Shown: piece by piece, positions 8,857 through 17,611 of the stretch
Layout of the letters: every line of letters starts with the position of its first letter
How positions within the stretch are numbered: the stretch's first letter is position 1
Source: Verrucomicrobiales bacterium
GTDB lineage: Bacteria > Verrucomicrobiota > Verrucomicrobiia > Verrucomicrobiales > DEV007
Length of the DNA: 64,000 bases
Direction of reading: 5' to 3'
Assembly (NCBI GenBank): GCA_012960505.1
Contig: DUBC01000020.1
Location: 1 to 64,000 of the forward strand
Notes under the pieces: generated by a model
What the model was told of the DNA's origin: nothing
Seen by the model: only the letters and a program-made list of their open reading frames with translations
Database searches by the model: none
Translations under genes and position numbers: made by a program

Positions 8857-9822
8857 GTGAGCATTTCATACCTAGAAGCCATCAGAGAAGCTCAATCATT
8901 AGCACTGGAGAATGATGAAAATGTTTTCATTTATGGGCAAGACGTAGGCGCTTTTGGCGGAGCATTTAAGGCGACTAAGAATCTATTTCAAAAATACCCA
9001 GACAGAGTCATAGATTCCCCTATTAGCGAAGACGCAATGGTTGGTCTTGCCGTCGGTGCAGCTATAGAGGGTATGCGACCAATAATTGAAATGCAGTTTG
9101 CAGATTTTTCGTCAGTCGGATTTAATCAAATAGTAAATCAAGCTGCTACACTTTTTTGGCGCACTGCTGTACCATGCCCGATAACGATCCGATTACCCTC
9201 TGGAGGAACCCCAGGAAGCGGACCTTTTCACAGCCAATGCATGGAAACAATATATGCTCATTATCCAGGCACTATCGTCATGACCCCAGCCACAGTAGAA
9301 GACGCATATTCAATGCTATTAGAGGCAATCGCAATTGATGACCCGGTCATTTTCTGTGAGCATAAATACTTATATTATCACTTAAAATCCGATTCACTAC
9401 CCAAACAAACTTTACCAGCGAAAAGCGCTCGCATCGTAAGATCGGGTCGCCACGCAACTGTTGTGACATATAGCGCAATGCTTCATGAAGCTTTGCGGGC
9501 TGCTGACAACATGAAAAACGACGGTTATGAAATAGAAGTAGTTGATCTTCGATGTATTAAACCAATCGATATGAGCACAGTTTTAGGATCGATAGCCCGA
9601 ACAGGAAGAGTATTGGCCATCGGCGAAGCCTTTCCATGGGGCGGAGTCACATCCGAAATCATTTCCAGAATAAGTTCAGAAGGCTTCAACCTTCTTGACG
9701 CCCCTCCTGTCCGTCTAAATTCGATAGACACTCCAATCCCCTATCATCCTGACCTTTGGCGATATCACAGACCAACGGCCAGCTCGGTAGAAGAAGAGTT
9801 ACGTAAACTGATCAGAGAATAA
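8857..9822 (+). CDS. pdhB: Pyruvate dehydrogenase E1 component, beta subunit
   Basis: A 321-residue partner of the alpha chain. It starts at GTG 8857, only 6 bp after the pdhA stop. Family landmarks include EDAMVGLAVGAAIEGMRPI in the TPP-pyrimidine domain, IEMQFADF, the LPSGGTPGSGPFHSQ loop, and the C-terminal transketolase-like domain with VVDLRCIKPID. E1beta supplies the cofactor-activating glutamate and half of each active site at the alpha-beta interface. The next gene, E2, starts 8 bp after this stop, so all three are presumably co-translated. No Shine-Dalgarno sequence is visible before the GTG. This chain is about the usual length for the family (320-330 residues). Confidence 0.9.
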   Translation: MSISYLEAIREAQSLALENDENVFIYGQDVGAFGGAFKATKNLFQKYPDRVIDSPISEDAMVGLAVGAAIEGMRPIIEMQFADFSSVGFNQIVNQAATLFWRTAVPCPITIRLPSGGTPGSGPFHSQCMETIYAHYPGTIVMTPATVEDAYSMLLEAIAIDDPVIFCEHKYLYYHLKSDSLPKQTLPAKSARIVRSGRHATVVTYSAMLHEALRAADNMKNDGYEIEVVDLRCIKPIDMSTVLGSIARTGRVLAIGEAFPWGGVTSEIISRISSEGFNLLDAPPVRLNSIDTPIPYHPDLWRYHRPTASSVEEELRKLIRE

Positions 9823-9830
9823 AGCCAAAG

Positions 9831-11087
9831 ATGCGCATACCAATTCTAATGCCTCAACTGGGCGAATCCATTGCTGAAGCCACCGTCAAAGAAATTAAAA
9901 TTGAAGTGGGCCAAACCGTGAAAATTGATGAAGAGGTTCTCGAAGTTGAAACTGAGAAAGCCATGATGGAGGTCACTACGCCTTGCCCTGGAAAGATTGT
10001 CGAAGTGTTAGCAAAAGTTGACGTCAGCTATCCTGTCGGATCCACATTAGGCTATCTAGAAGTTGATAAATCAACAGCTGATAAAATTAACATAGCTCGA
10101 CTCGAGCAAAATCCATCAGAAGTACAAAACACTGATCCCGATGAAATTACCTCTAATGTCAAAAAAGAAGATGATTCGGTAAATGAGTCTAGGACACTTC
10201 AAACCACATCCGATAATCCCAATAATCCTGAAGTAACACCTACTATTCGAGGTCTTCCTGTTCCAGCAAGAGCTTCGGGGGCAACTTATATCTCACCTAG
10301 ATTAAGAGCAAGAATGCAGGAATTAGGTCTAAATGCGGCTGATCTAGCAGGAATTGCAGGAACTGGAGCAGGAGGAAGAGTCACAGTAGAAGACTTCGAA
10401 TCTTTCATGTTCGATCTTGAGACAAAAAAGACCACAGTAGCCTCTTCAATGAGGATTGCCGTTGCTGACTCAATGCGCAGAAGCTGGACAAGACCTCTCG
10501 CCACTGTTGGGTCACCTGTATGTTTAGAGAATTTGTTATTACATCGTAAAGAATCTTCGCCAAAACCTGGCCCCACCCTTTACACCATCAGAGCACTTGC
10601 TATTGCTTTATCAGAAAGAACTGCAACGGCTGGACGATTAATTGGCAATCGGATAATACATCCATCATCAATAGACATCGGGTTTGCCGTTGAAGTAGAT
10701 GACGGTGTATTGGTCCCAGTTATTAGAAACGTCGATCAAATACCATTGAAGGATTTAGTTGAACAATATTCAGCTTTGGTAGAATCTGCAAAGAAAAGAC
10801 ATCTCCCAAAAGAAGCAAGCACTCCTCCAGGAATAGCAACAGTTACAAACTTTGGTAGTTTTGGTATTGTCTGGGCAACACCAATTCCTTTGCCTGAACA
10901 GAACTTAGTTCTTGGATTAGGACGCGGCCAAAAAAAACCTCACTGGAACGCAGAATCCTCTTCATGGAAACCAGTAATTGAAGCTGAGTTAACTTTAAGT
11001 TTTGATCACCGCATATTAGACGGAGGTGGAGCGGGTCGCCTTCTTACTCGAATTGCAGAATTATTACAAAAACCTAGAGACCTTTAA
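9831..11087 (+). CDS. pdhC: Dihydrolipoamide acetyltransferase (PDH E2)
   Basis: A 418-residue E2 subunit with the full domain order. A single N-terminal lipoyl domain carries the lipoylated lysine in EVETEKAMMEV (K43). A Pro/Asn/Glu-rich linker follows, then a peripheral subunit-binding domain at about 153-190 beginning YISPRLRARMQELGL. The C-terminal catalytic domain ends with the active-site DHRILDGG motif (H393). E2 forms the core of the complex and passes the acetyl group to CoA. The E3 (lipoamide dehydrogenase) gene does not follow; instead a convergent gene begins after 27 bp. E3 must come from elsewhere in the genome and may be shared with other complexes. Assignment to PDH rather than a branched-chain complex follows from the E1 chains and is not absolute. 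Confidence 0.9.
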   Translation: MRIPILMPQLGESIAEATVKEIKIEVGQTVKIDEEVLEVETEKAMMEVTTPCPGKIVEVLAKVDVSYPVGSTLGYLEVDKSTADKINIARLEQNPSEVQNTDPDEITSNVKKEDDSVNESRTLQTTSDNPNNPEVTPTIRGLPVPARASGATYISPRLRARMQELGLNAADLAGIAGTGAGGRVTVEDFESFMFDLETKKTTVASSMRIAVADSMRRSWTRPLATVGSPVCLENLLLHRKESSPKPGPTLYTIRALAIALSERTATAGRLIGNRIIHPSSIDIGFAVEVDDGVLVPVIRNVDQIPLKDLVEQYSALVESAKKRHLPKEASTPPGIATVTNFGSFGIVWATPIPLPEQNLVLGLGRGQKKPHWNAESSSWKPVIEAELTLSFDHRILDGGGAGRLLTRIAELLQKPRDL

Positions 11088-11114
11088 TTACAAAAATACC
11101 TTCTGCCAATTTGG

Positions 11115-11399
11115 TTAATCCTCAAGACTATCAATTCTTATAGCCAATTCGAAATCACTTTCAGTCAGCCCCCCTTTAGAATGAGTAGTCAGAACTAATT
11201 TTACGTTCGTATAATTGATTGATATCTCTGGGTGATGTTGAGCTTCTTCAGCAATTTCGGCAACAGTATTTACAAAATCGATGGCAAATAGAAACTCATC
11301 AAACTCAAAACTACGCGATATGGAATCTTCGTTTAATTCCCATTCTGGGATTTTTTTGATCCTTTTCTGAATCATTTCAGGTATTAGGGTATTGGTCAT
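11115..11399 (-). CDS. phhB: Pterin-4a-carbinolamine dehydratase
   Basis: A 94-residue protein of the DCoH/PCD family. The active-site segment EEAQHHPEI (51-59) with two adjacent histidines, INYTNVKLVLTTHS, and the third histidine (H73) followed by GGLTESD are all present. The enzyme dehydrates 4a-hydroxytetrahydrobiopterin, regenerating the pterin cofactor of aromatic amino acid hydroxylases. No hydroxylase gene is next to it. In bacteria without biopterin-dependent hydroxylases, PCD homologues have been linked to molybdopterin or folate metabolism, so the cellular role is uncertain. The gene converges on pdhC and is divergent from cysK across a 200-bp region. The ATG at 11399 is used; an internal Met at residue 9 is an alternative start. 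Confidence 0.85.
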   Translation of the reverse strand: MTNTLIPEMIQKRIKKIPEWELNEDSISRSFEFDEFLFAIDFVNTVAEIAEEAQHHPEISINYTNVKLVLTTHSKGGLTESDFELAIRIDSLED

Positions 11400-11599
11400 G
11401 ATTAGTGTGGGGTATTATATTTAGGGGTTAAAAAGGACTCATATGAATTTAAGATAGCCTATTTATCATATTTTTTTTAATTACAAACAATTTTTCATCG
11501 CATTTCTCCATTTCTCTTTGCAAACCTAATAAGAACAATTTAATAATCTCTGTTCGGAAAGATCTCCCTAAAATTATTAAATCACAAAGCTGTTACAGA

Positions 11600-12586
11600 A
11601 TGGGCACTCTATATAATAACATCGTAGAAACTATCGGAAGAACTCCTCTAGTAAAACTAAACAAAGTCACAGATGGCATTGATGCAACGATTACCTTGAA
11701 ATGCGAATTTTTCAATCCCTTGGGATCTGTCAAAGATCGTATTGGGATGGCCATGATCGAATCAGCAGAGGCCGAAGGATTAATTAATCCAGACACAACA
11801 ATAGTTGAACCAACTAGTGGCAACACGGGTATTGCACTTGCTTTTGTATGCGCTTCACGAGGATATAATCTTACCCTCACAATGCCTGAAACAATGAGCC
11901 TTGAAAGAAGAATTCTATTGTCACTGCTAGGAGCAAACCTAGTACTCACTCCAGGTCCACAGGGAATGAAGGGGGCAATTGAAAAAGCAACGGAAATTCT
12001 AGAAAATACTGAAAACGCATGGATGCCACAACAATTTGAAAATGAGGCCAATCCAGCAATCCATCGCGAAACAACTGCAACCGAAATTTGGGAAGACAGT
12101 GATGGCCAAGTAGATATCCTTATATCTGCTGTAGGGACAGGTGGCACTATTTCTGGATGCTGCGAAGTACTTAAAAATAAAAAACCTGAGTTCCAGGCAA
12201 TAGCGGTCGAACCTGAAGATTCACCAGTAATCTCTCAACAATTAGCAGGTGAAGAACTCACCCCTGGGCCCCATAAGATTCAAGGGACCGGAGCTGGATT
12301 CATACCTGGAAACCTTCATCTTAAAGAACCCGAAAGCGGAAAAGATCAAATCACAGAGTGCATCAAAGTTTCGAATGATGAAGCGTTTGCAATGGCAAGA
12401 AGAATTGCTGCAGAAGAAGGGATCCTTGTTGGCATTAGCACAGGAGCAAATGTTTGTGCCGCAATAAAGGTCGGTTCAAGACCTGAAAATAAAGGGAAGT
12501 TTATAGTCACAATTGGATGCTCTACAGGAGAACGCTACCTGAGCACACCCTTAGCAGATGATGCTAGGGCCGCAGTAGGGGCATAA
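11600..12586 (+). CDS. cysK: Cysteine synthase A (O-acetylserine sulfhydrylase)
   Basis: A 328-residue PLP enzyme that makes L-cysteine from O-acetylserine and sulfide. The PLP lysine lies in LGSVKDRIG (K45). The substrate loop is [10 protein letters not shown] (71-80) and the phosphate-binding loop is GTGGTISG (179-186). The MPETMS segment that follows the substrate region is typical of CysK. The length matches the family (310-330). It is a stand-alone gene: PCD is divergent upstream and a TPR protein gene follows after 50 bp. The 200-bp upstream region shows no SAM-type riboswitch that I can recognise and no Shine-Dalgarno sequence. A cystathionine beta-synthase role is unlikely because there are no CBS domains. 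Confidence 0.95.
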   Translation: MGTLYNNIVETIGRTPLVKLNKVTDGIDATITLKCEFFNPLGSVKDRIGMAMIESAEAEGLINPDTTIVEPTSGNTGIALAFVCASRGYNLTLTMPETMSLERRILLSLLGANLVLTPGPQGMKGAIEKATEILENTENAWMPQQFENEANPAIHRETTATEIWEDSDGQVDILISAVGTGGTISGCCEVLKNKKPEFQAIAVEPEDSPVISQQLAGEELTPGPHKIQGTGAGFIPGNLHLKEPESGKDQITECIKVSNDEAFAMARRIAAEEGILVGISTGANVCAAIKVGSRPENKGKFIVTIGCSTGERYLSTPLADDARAAVGA

Positions 12587-12636
12587 AACTTATATATCCA
12601 CCCCCATATTAACTTTATAAATCAGACAATTAGCAG

Positions 12637-13470
12637 ATGGAACCTAATAGTGAAATAAATACCGAACTGCCTTCCGTTAATCCTCTCGAAGCATTCTTTG
12701 AAAAGAATTGGAAAACACTATCTTGTGTAATACTCGCTCTAATTATTATCCTAGGATTCGTCTTCTTCAGCAAAGCCCTCAAACAAACTAAACTCCAAGA
12801 GGATGGTGAAGAACTTGTATCTGCTTCTCTAAGCAATGATTCTCCAATCACTAAGTTAGACAAAATATCCAAGGACAAAGAAAAAACTAAAATTGGTGGC
12901 AATGCCCTCTTACTACTAGCAAATAAACACTTAGAAAATAATCCCCCTGATCTTGATGGGGCAAAAACCGCTCTTACAAAATTCGCCTCCTCCTTCACAG
13001 ATAGCCCGCTTTATTATGACGGTCTATTTGCCCTAGCCACATTACACGAAGAACTTGGAAACAATAAAAAAGCTGCCGAGTTATACAAAAAAATAAACGC
13101 ACCTGAAAATTCGGCTTCCCCTGCTTCGGCCATTCGTCTTGCTGATTTATTATATAAAGAAGGAAAATACAATGACGCAAGTGAGGCATATGTAAATGCC
13201 GGAATTACAAGCAGTTTCGCTTCAGTCTTTAGTGAAATCGCAAGATCTAAACTATCTTCAACCGAAGAAAAGATTGCACTCACGGAAAATCCTCCTCCTT
13301 CACCTGAACCTGAACCTAAGGCTGAAGAACCTACCCCTAAGGCTGAAGAACCTACCCCTAAGGCCGAAGAACCTGCTCCTAAGGCTGAAGAACCTGCTCC
13401 TAAGGCTGAAGAACCTGCTCCTAAGGCTGAAGAACCTGCTCCTAAGGCTGAAGAACCTGTTTCTGAGTGA
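12637..13470 (+). CDS. Single-span membrane TPR protein with KAEEPxP repeat tail
   Basis: A 277-residue protein. A short cytoplasmic-type N-terminus leads into one membrane segment (about 29-45, CVILALIIILGFVFF). An extracytoplasmic helical region with TPR-like repeats follows (about 85-190; LFALATLHEELGNNKKAAELYKK is recognisable). This layout resembles YfgM-like proteins that sit next to the SecYEG translocon, but the match is only structural. The tail from about residue 222 is PEPEP followed by seven tandem KAEEPxP units and a final SE. The TPR part suggests a scaffolding role in the periplasm. The Pro/Glu tail may span the wall or be a flexible linker. No enzyme motifs are visible. It is transcribed alone, 50 bp after cysK and convergent with the next gene. 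Confidence 0.75.
   Translation: MEPNSEINTELPSVNPLEAFFEKNWKTLSCVILALIIILGFVFFSKALKQTKLQEDGEELVSASLSNDSPITKLDKISKDKEKTKIGGNALLLLANKHLENNPPDLDGAKTALTKFASSFTDSPLYYDGLFALATLHEELGNNKKAAELYKKINAPENSASPASAIRLADLLYKEGKYNDASEAYVNAGITSSFASVFSEIARSKLSSTEEKIALTENPPPSPEPEPKAEEPTPKAEEPTPKAEEPAPKAEEPAPKAEEPAPKAEEPAPKAEEPVSE
13318..13464 (+). repeat. Seven tandem 21-bp repeats encoding KAEEPxP
   Basis: Seven in-phase copies of a 21-bp unit, consensus AAGGCTGAAGAACCTGCTCCT, lie at the 3' end of the TPR gene. The first two copies read KAEEPTP, the next four KAEEPAP and the last KAEEPVS. The near identity of copies three to six suggests recent expansion by slippage. Copy number is a candidate for strain-to-strain variation. 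Confidence 0.95.
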
Positions 13471-13511
13471 ATAAAAATCGGCTCCCTAAATAGAAATATT
13501 TACACCCTCAG

Positions 13512-14657
13512 TTAGAATGAGTAAGTAGCGCGAAAGCCTCCACTCGTCCCACTAAGTTGCAGATCGAAATTTGATGGACCTGCTTCCGCTCTTAAGGCAG
13601 ATACCCAATCACGCCTGAGAAAAACAGAAAAACTAAGAGCTTCAGAGATTTGCATTCCTGTACCTGCATGTAAAAAGGCACCGAAAAGAAGATCGTTACC
13701 TGACGAAACTGATTCCCATGAATTAATTTCTTGCCCCTTCTTTTCATCATTCAATGCGTTTAACGACTCTCTGAAACGCGCCTCCCAGTTAATGATATTA
13801 AGAGAAATTCCTAATCCAAAATCAAAATGATATTTCTCCCTTATTATACTCGCTGATATTCCAGGAGACAATGTAACCAAAGAAAAGTCTAAGGATTCTT
13901 CTATATGATTGGTAAAACTAAAAGTTTCAGTGGAAAAGTCCTGAACTGCCACAGATCTATCTGAGGGAACCGAATTAATCAGTGGGCCAGGATCTTCAAA
14001 TGTTCCTTCGTGAGGAGGTTCAGGCGGCACAGTTCCTCCTAGACCAAATGTATCTTGGACTATTGTTTGCGTGGCATTTGAAATGCGCTGAGCTCCAAAC
14101 GTTGACGAATTCTTTGACCGATAAACGTCAAGAAAGGAAAGCTCCATTGATGCCGCTATCTTAAAAGAGTGCCAGTCTTCAAAATTATACGAAACTTGAA
14201 GCAGCGGTCCCCCACCATTTAAATCATCGCTCCACTGGTATTGATTAAATGAATCAGAATAATCATGCGTCACATCTCGACCCGAACTATCTGTAAACCG
14301 AATGGAATTACCATCGATCTGAAGCGAATCTTCATAAGCCCAGTTCCAAGTAACTTCACCAAATGAATCGGTCGAATCAATTTTTACAAATCCATCATCA
14401 TAATTCCGATCAATTGAACCGGCAATAGCGCCAGCGGAAGACGCCACAGAAAAAGGTTCCCCAGTTAGCTCCACTGTCGAAAAGTTCTGCGAATAAGAAC
14501 CCGTTGAAAAACGCAAATCACTAAATGAGCGAGAAACATAACCAACGGAAAATTTCAATCCTGACAGTTTAGATCGATCGTCAGCTGTATCCTCTCCTCC
14601 ATAAATAGAAGTACCGAGAACACTTAAAGTTATAATTAGCACTTGCCACTTTTTCAT
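13512..14657 (-). CDS. Probable outer-membrane beta-barrel protein
   Basis: I start at ATG 14657, giving 381 residues; an in-frame TTG at 14672 is less likely. An N-terminal signal peptide (MKKWQVLIITLSVLGTSIYG) is followed by a Ser/Gly/aromatic-rich sequence with alternating polar and hydrophobic residues. The chain ends in GGFRATYSF, and a terminal Phe on a beta strand is typical of proteins folded by the BAM machinery. I do not recognise a named family and see no catalytic motifs. A Pro-rich loop lies near the middle (TVPPEPPHEGTFEDPGP). The gene stands alone, converging on the TPR-protein gene and divergent from the sulfatase gene. A porin-like or structural outer-membrane role is inference from composition. 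Confidence 0.65.
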   Translation of the reverse strand: MKKWQVLIITLSVLGTSIYGGEDTADDRSKLSGLKFSVGYVSRSFSDLRFSTGSYSQNFSTVELTGEPFSVASSAGAIAGSIDRNYDDGFVKIDSTDSFGEVTWNWAYEDSLQIDGNSIRFTDSSGRDVTHDYSDSFNQYQWSDDLNGGGPLLQVSYNFEDWHSFKIAASMELSFLDVYRSKNSSTFGAQRISNATQTIVQDTFGLGGTVPPEPPHEGTFEDPGPLINSVPSDRSVAVQDFSTETFSFTNHIEESLDFSLVTLSPGISASIIREKYHFDFGLGISLNIINWEARFRESLNALNDEKKGQEINSWESVSSGNDLLFGAFLHAGTGMQISEALSFSVFLRRDWVSALRAEAGPSNFDLQLSGTSGGFRATYSF

Positions 14658-14843
14658 AAACAGGGGAATCAATTGAATAGTAGCATAATAACATTTGCAA
14701 CCAGAATAAGAAGCTAGCGCAAAGAGGCGGCAAAATGCTTAAACTTATTAATTTTACTATTTATTCAGCCATTTGCCAGTTATTATCTTCTCCTAAGTAA
14801 ATAATCCACTTCCACATTTCCATCAATAATCATCCATAATCAT

Positions 14844-16289
14844 ATGATAAGGATCATTTTAATACTCTTCTCTTTTTCCAGTATCCTACTCGGAGCCAAA
14901 CCTAATCTAGTCTTAATATTAAGTGATGACCATCGTCACGATTTGATGGGTTTTCACCCAGACTCACCAAAATGGCTGGAAACACCAACGATGGATAAAC
15001 TCGCTTCAGAAGGAGCTCACCTAAAAAATGCCTTTGTAAGCACATCGTTGTGCTCCCCTAGCAGAGCCTCAATCTTAACCGGCCAGTATATGCATCGGCA
15101 CCGTGTAGTTGACAATCAAAGAGAAGTTCCCGAAGGGACAGTTTTTTTTCCTAAACATCTCCAAAAATCAGGATATCACACTGCATTCATTGGTAAATGG
15201 CACATGGGGCATGAAAATGATACTCCGAGACCTGGTTTTGATCATTGGGTAAGCTTTCGTGGGCAAGGTGAATATTTTAATCCTGTACTAAACATCAATG
15301 GAAAGCGGAAAAAATTTGAAGGCTATATGACTGACATCCTGACTGAGCAAGCCATCGACTGGTATAATAATTTCAGACCAAAGGATAAACCCTTTCTCTT
15401 ATATGTATCATATAAGGCAGTGCATTACCCATTCACACCTGCTCCTCGTCATCATGGGAAATATCATGGAAAGCCTATTCCTTACCCAGAAACAATGGCA
15501 AATACCGAAGAAAACTATTCATCTCAATCATTATGGATCAAAGAAAGAAGGTACGGAATTCACGGCATCGACCATATGGAAACTGGGAAATTTGATAAAG
15601 ATCCGGTTCCTTCTTTCGATGATCTTTATTGGAGGTTTTGTGAAACTGTACATGGGCTTGATGAAAATATTGGCCGACTAATCGCTACTCTGTCTCCGAA
15701 CTCAAAAGATACTATGCTTTTATATATGGGAGACAATGGCTTTGCTCTTGGGGAGCATGGATTTTATGACAAAAGAGATGCGTTTGAGGAATCTATTAGG
15801 ATACCAATGATTGCTTATGCTCCAGGTAGAATTAAATCTGGAACAGTTATTAGTGATATGATTCAAAATATTGATGTCGCTCCTACTTTTCTTGAACTTG
15901 CAGGAATAAAACCATCTGAAGTGTCTCCCAAAATGGATGGATCTTCTTTCTCCTCTATATTTTCAAATAAAAAAATTCATAATCCAAGAAAACATATTTT
16001 GTATGAATATCACTGGGAATGGAATTTTCCAGCAACGCCCACCTGCCTAGCTATTCGGACAAATAAATATAAATACATCTACTATCACGGCGTTTGGGAC
16101 AGGAACGGTTTATACGATCTAGAGCACGATTCAAACGAGCGACACAACCTTATTCAGCTCTCTCAATACAATGAGATTATTTCTCAATTAAGGAGTCAAC
16201 TCTTCAGCGAATTAGAATCATTGGAAGGTTTAAATATGCCAATTCGCCCACCCAAGGGGGAGCAATTTTATGATAGAAAATTACGCTAG
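14844..16289 (+). CDS. Secreted type I sulfatase
   Basis: A 481-residue sulfatase of the alkaline-phosphatase superfamily with an N-terminal signal peptide (cleavage likely after LLGA). The metal-binding start NLVLILSDDHRHD (21-33) is followed by the formylglycine motif CSPSRASILTG (70-80). C70 would be converted to formylglycine and R74 is the paired arginine. Other family elements are GKWHMGH, KPFLLYVSYKAVHYPF and GDNGFALGEHG. Such enzymes cleave sulfate esters from polysaccharides or sugars; in marine PVC bacteria many target algal or animal sulfated glycans. The substrate subfamily cannot be told from motifs alone. No maturation enzyme (anSME or FGE) or glycan-utilisation cluster is next to it. 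It converges on plsC with one base between the stops. Confidence 0.9.
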   Translation: MIRIILILFSFSSILLGAKPNLVLILSDDHRHDLMGFHPDSPKWLETPTMDKLASEGAHLKNAFVSTSLCSPSRASILTGQYMHRHRVVDNQREVPEGTVFFPKHLQKSGYHTAFIGKWHMGHENDTPRPGFDHWVSFRGQGEYFNPVLNINGKRKKFEGYMTDILTEQAIDWYNNFRPKDKPFLLYVSYKAVHYPFTPAPRHHGKYHGKPIPYPETMANTEENYSSQSLWIKERRYGIHGIDHMETGKFDKDPVPSFDDLYWRFCETVHGLDENIGRLIATLSPNSKDTMLLYMGDNGFALGEHGFYDKRDAFEESIRIPMIAYAPGRIKSGTVISDMIQNIDVAPTFLELAGIKPSEVSPKMDGSSFSSIFSNKKIHNPRKHILYEYHWEWNFPATPTCLAIRTNKYKYIYYHGVWDRNGLYDLEHDSNERHNLIQLSQYNEIISQLRSQLFSELESLEGLNMPIRPPKGEQFYDRKLR

Positions 16290-16290
16290 G

Positions 16291-16911
16291 CTAAGACAGC
16301 TCAATGGACTGAATAGCATCAATAACCTTATCTGAAATGTCTTGGTAAGCTTCTCTTTTTTTGATTGCTAATTGTTCTTCAGGAAATTGAATCATCTCCC
16401 CAACACAAACAGTTATTTGTGTGAAAAATTTTGGAACCTTAGATTTCCTCGACAAAGCTTCATAAGCGCCAAAGACTCTCATTGGGAGAACTGGGGCTTT
16501 TGTTTTTGCAATGACCAAACCCACACCCGCTTCTCCTTTTTTCATTTCACCATCCAAACTTCTTTCCCCTTCCGGAAAAATTAAGACAGGGTTACCACTT
16601 CGCAATTCCTTAATTATCCTTTTAAGACTAGTGATGTCACCTTTCTCCTGATCAACCGGAATTGCATTCAATCTAGAATACAACCATGCAAAAAAACCTT
16701 TCTTAAACAAAGTTTTACGCGCAAGAAACGCTGTTTTCTTACCGTAAGCAACACCAACGACAGGAGGATCAAAATAACTCGTGTGATTCGCAACGATTAA
16801 GACCCCTCCCACTTTCCAAGCTTCTCTAATTCTACTCTTCCCAACGACTTTCAATCGAAAGCCAATTCGAAAAAGAATCCAAGCACAACTAAATCCGATC
16901 CAATACCACAT
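16291..16911 (-). CDS. plsC: 1-acyl-sn-glycerol-3-phosphate acyltransferase
   Basis: A 206-residue membrane-associated acyltransferase making phosphatidic acid from lysophosphatidic acid. The catalytic NHTSYFD motif (42-48; H43 and D48 are the HX4D pair) and the substrate-binding FPEGERS motif (112-118) are both present. A hydrophobic N-terminal segment (about 2-18) anchors it to the inner membrane. It is the last gene of a tyrA-aroA-cmk-plsC run, starting 10 bp after cmk. PlsC next to cytidylate kinase is a recurrent pairing in bacteria: cmk supplies CDP/CTP precursors needed for CDP-diacylglycerol. A role in ornithine-lipid or other lysolipid acylation is possible but less likely. Confidence 0.9.
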   Translation of the reverse strand: MWYWIGFSCAWILFRIGFRLKVVGKSRIREAWKVGGVLIVANHTSYFDPPVVGVAYGKKTAFLARKTLFKKGFFAWLYSRLNAIPVDQEKGDITSLKRIIKELRSGNPVLIFPEGERSLDGEMKKGEAGVGLVIAKTKAPVLPMRVFGAYEALSRKSKVPKFFTQITVCVGEMIQFPEEQLAIKKREAYQDISDKVIDAIQSIELS

Positions 16912-16921
16912 TTGTAAATAT

Positions 16922-17578
16922 TTACACCGTTGCTAAACCTCGTGCCTTTAATTCATTTAAAACCTTCAGGACAACCTGCTCCAAATCCATTTCAGACGTA
17001 TCTATCACACAAGCATCATCAGGTATGAGTAATGGAGAAATTTTTCTAAATGTATCGATCTTATCACGTTTTTCTAAATCATCTGATTCTCCTTCAGCCA
17101 TTCTTCTTTTGGCTCGAACTTCAGTCGAAGCGTCTATATAAAACTTGTATGGAGTCTCAGGAAAAACAACTGAACCAATGTCTCTGCCTTCCATAACAAT
17201 ATTGGCAATTTTAAGGTAACCCCTCTGCTTAGACACCAAGACAGTCCTCACTTCCTCAATAGCTGCAATTAAAGAAACATTTTCATTAATTTCAGACGCT
17301 TTCAGTTCTATCCCTGGATCCAATCCATCAATTGTGAGAGTAGAAATTCCATCCGATTGGCCACAATTAATACTGATTGAATTTAAGTGTCCGACAACAG
17401 AATCTAAATTATCCAAATCTATTCCAGATCTTAAAACGCTCCAAGTAAACGCCCTATACATTAGGCCAGAATTAACATGGAGATAACCTATTTTATCTGA
17501 AATTCTAGATGAAACACTACTCTTTCCTGAAGCTGCCGGACCATCAATGGTAATCACATTATTCTCATCTCCTTGCAT
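16922..17578 (-). CDS. cmk: Cytidylate kinase
   Basis: A 218-residue kinase that phosphorylates CMP and dCMP with ATP. The P-loop GPAASGKSS spans 13-21 and is followed by IGYLHVNSGLMYRAFTW, the family's substrate-binding tyrosine-arginine segment. EGRDIGSVVFP and the RAKRRMAE segment of the lid are also typical. Length fits the short Cmk form (about 220). It sits between aroA and plsC in a same-strand run with gaps of 33 and 10 bp. The aroA-cmk order is common in many bacteria. A 14-bp palindrome overlaps the cmk stop but has no evident role. Confidence 0.95.
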   Translation of the reverse strand: MQGDENNVITIDGPAASGKSSVSSRISDKIGYLHVNSGLMYRAFTWSVLRSGIDLDNLDSVVGHLNSISINCGQSDGISTLTIDGLDPGIELKASEINENVSLIAAIEEVRTVLVSKQRGYLKIANIVMEGRDIGSVVFPETPYKFYIDASTEVRAKRRMAEGESDDLEKRDKIDTFRKISPLLIPDDACVIDTSEMDLEQVVLKVLNELKARGLATV

Positions 17579-17611
17579 AAATATTAATTAGTTTGCGATC
17601 CGATATGAGAA

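Noticed and set aside
11400..11599. Possible SAM or other riboswitch before cysK
   Set aside because: The 200-bp divergent region is AT-rich with no conserved aptamer core that I can find.
11593..12147. A 184-residue open frame on the minus strand inside cysK
   Set aside because: It lies wholly opposite a strongly conserved enzyme, has low-information Ser/Val-rich composition and shows no domain. It is a shadow frame.
13318..13464. CRISPR-like repeat array
   Set aside because: The units are contiguous with no spacers, keep the reading frame and encode KAEEPxP, so it is a coding tandem repeat.
16913..16926. 14-bp palindrome TGTAAATATTTACA near the plsC start
   Set aside because: It overlaps the cmk stop inside an operon and is pure AT-rich symmetry; a regulatory role is not supported.
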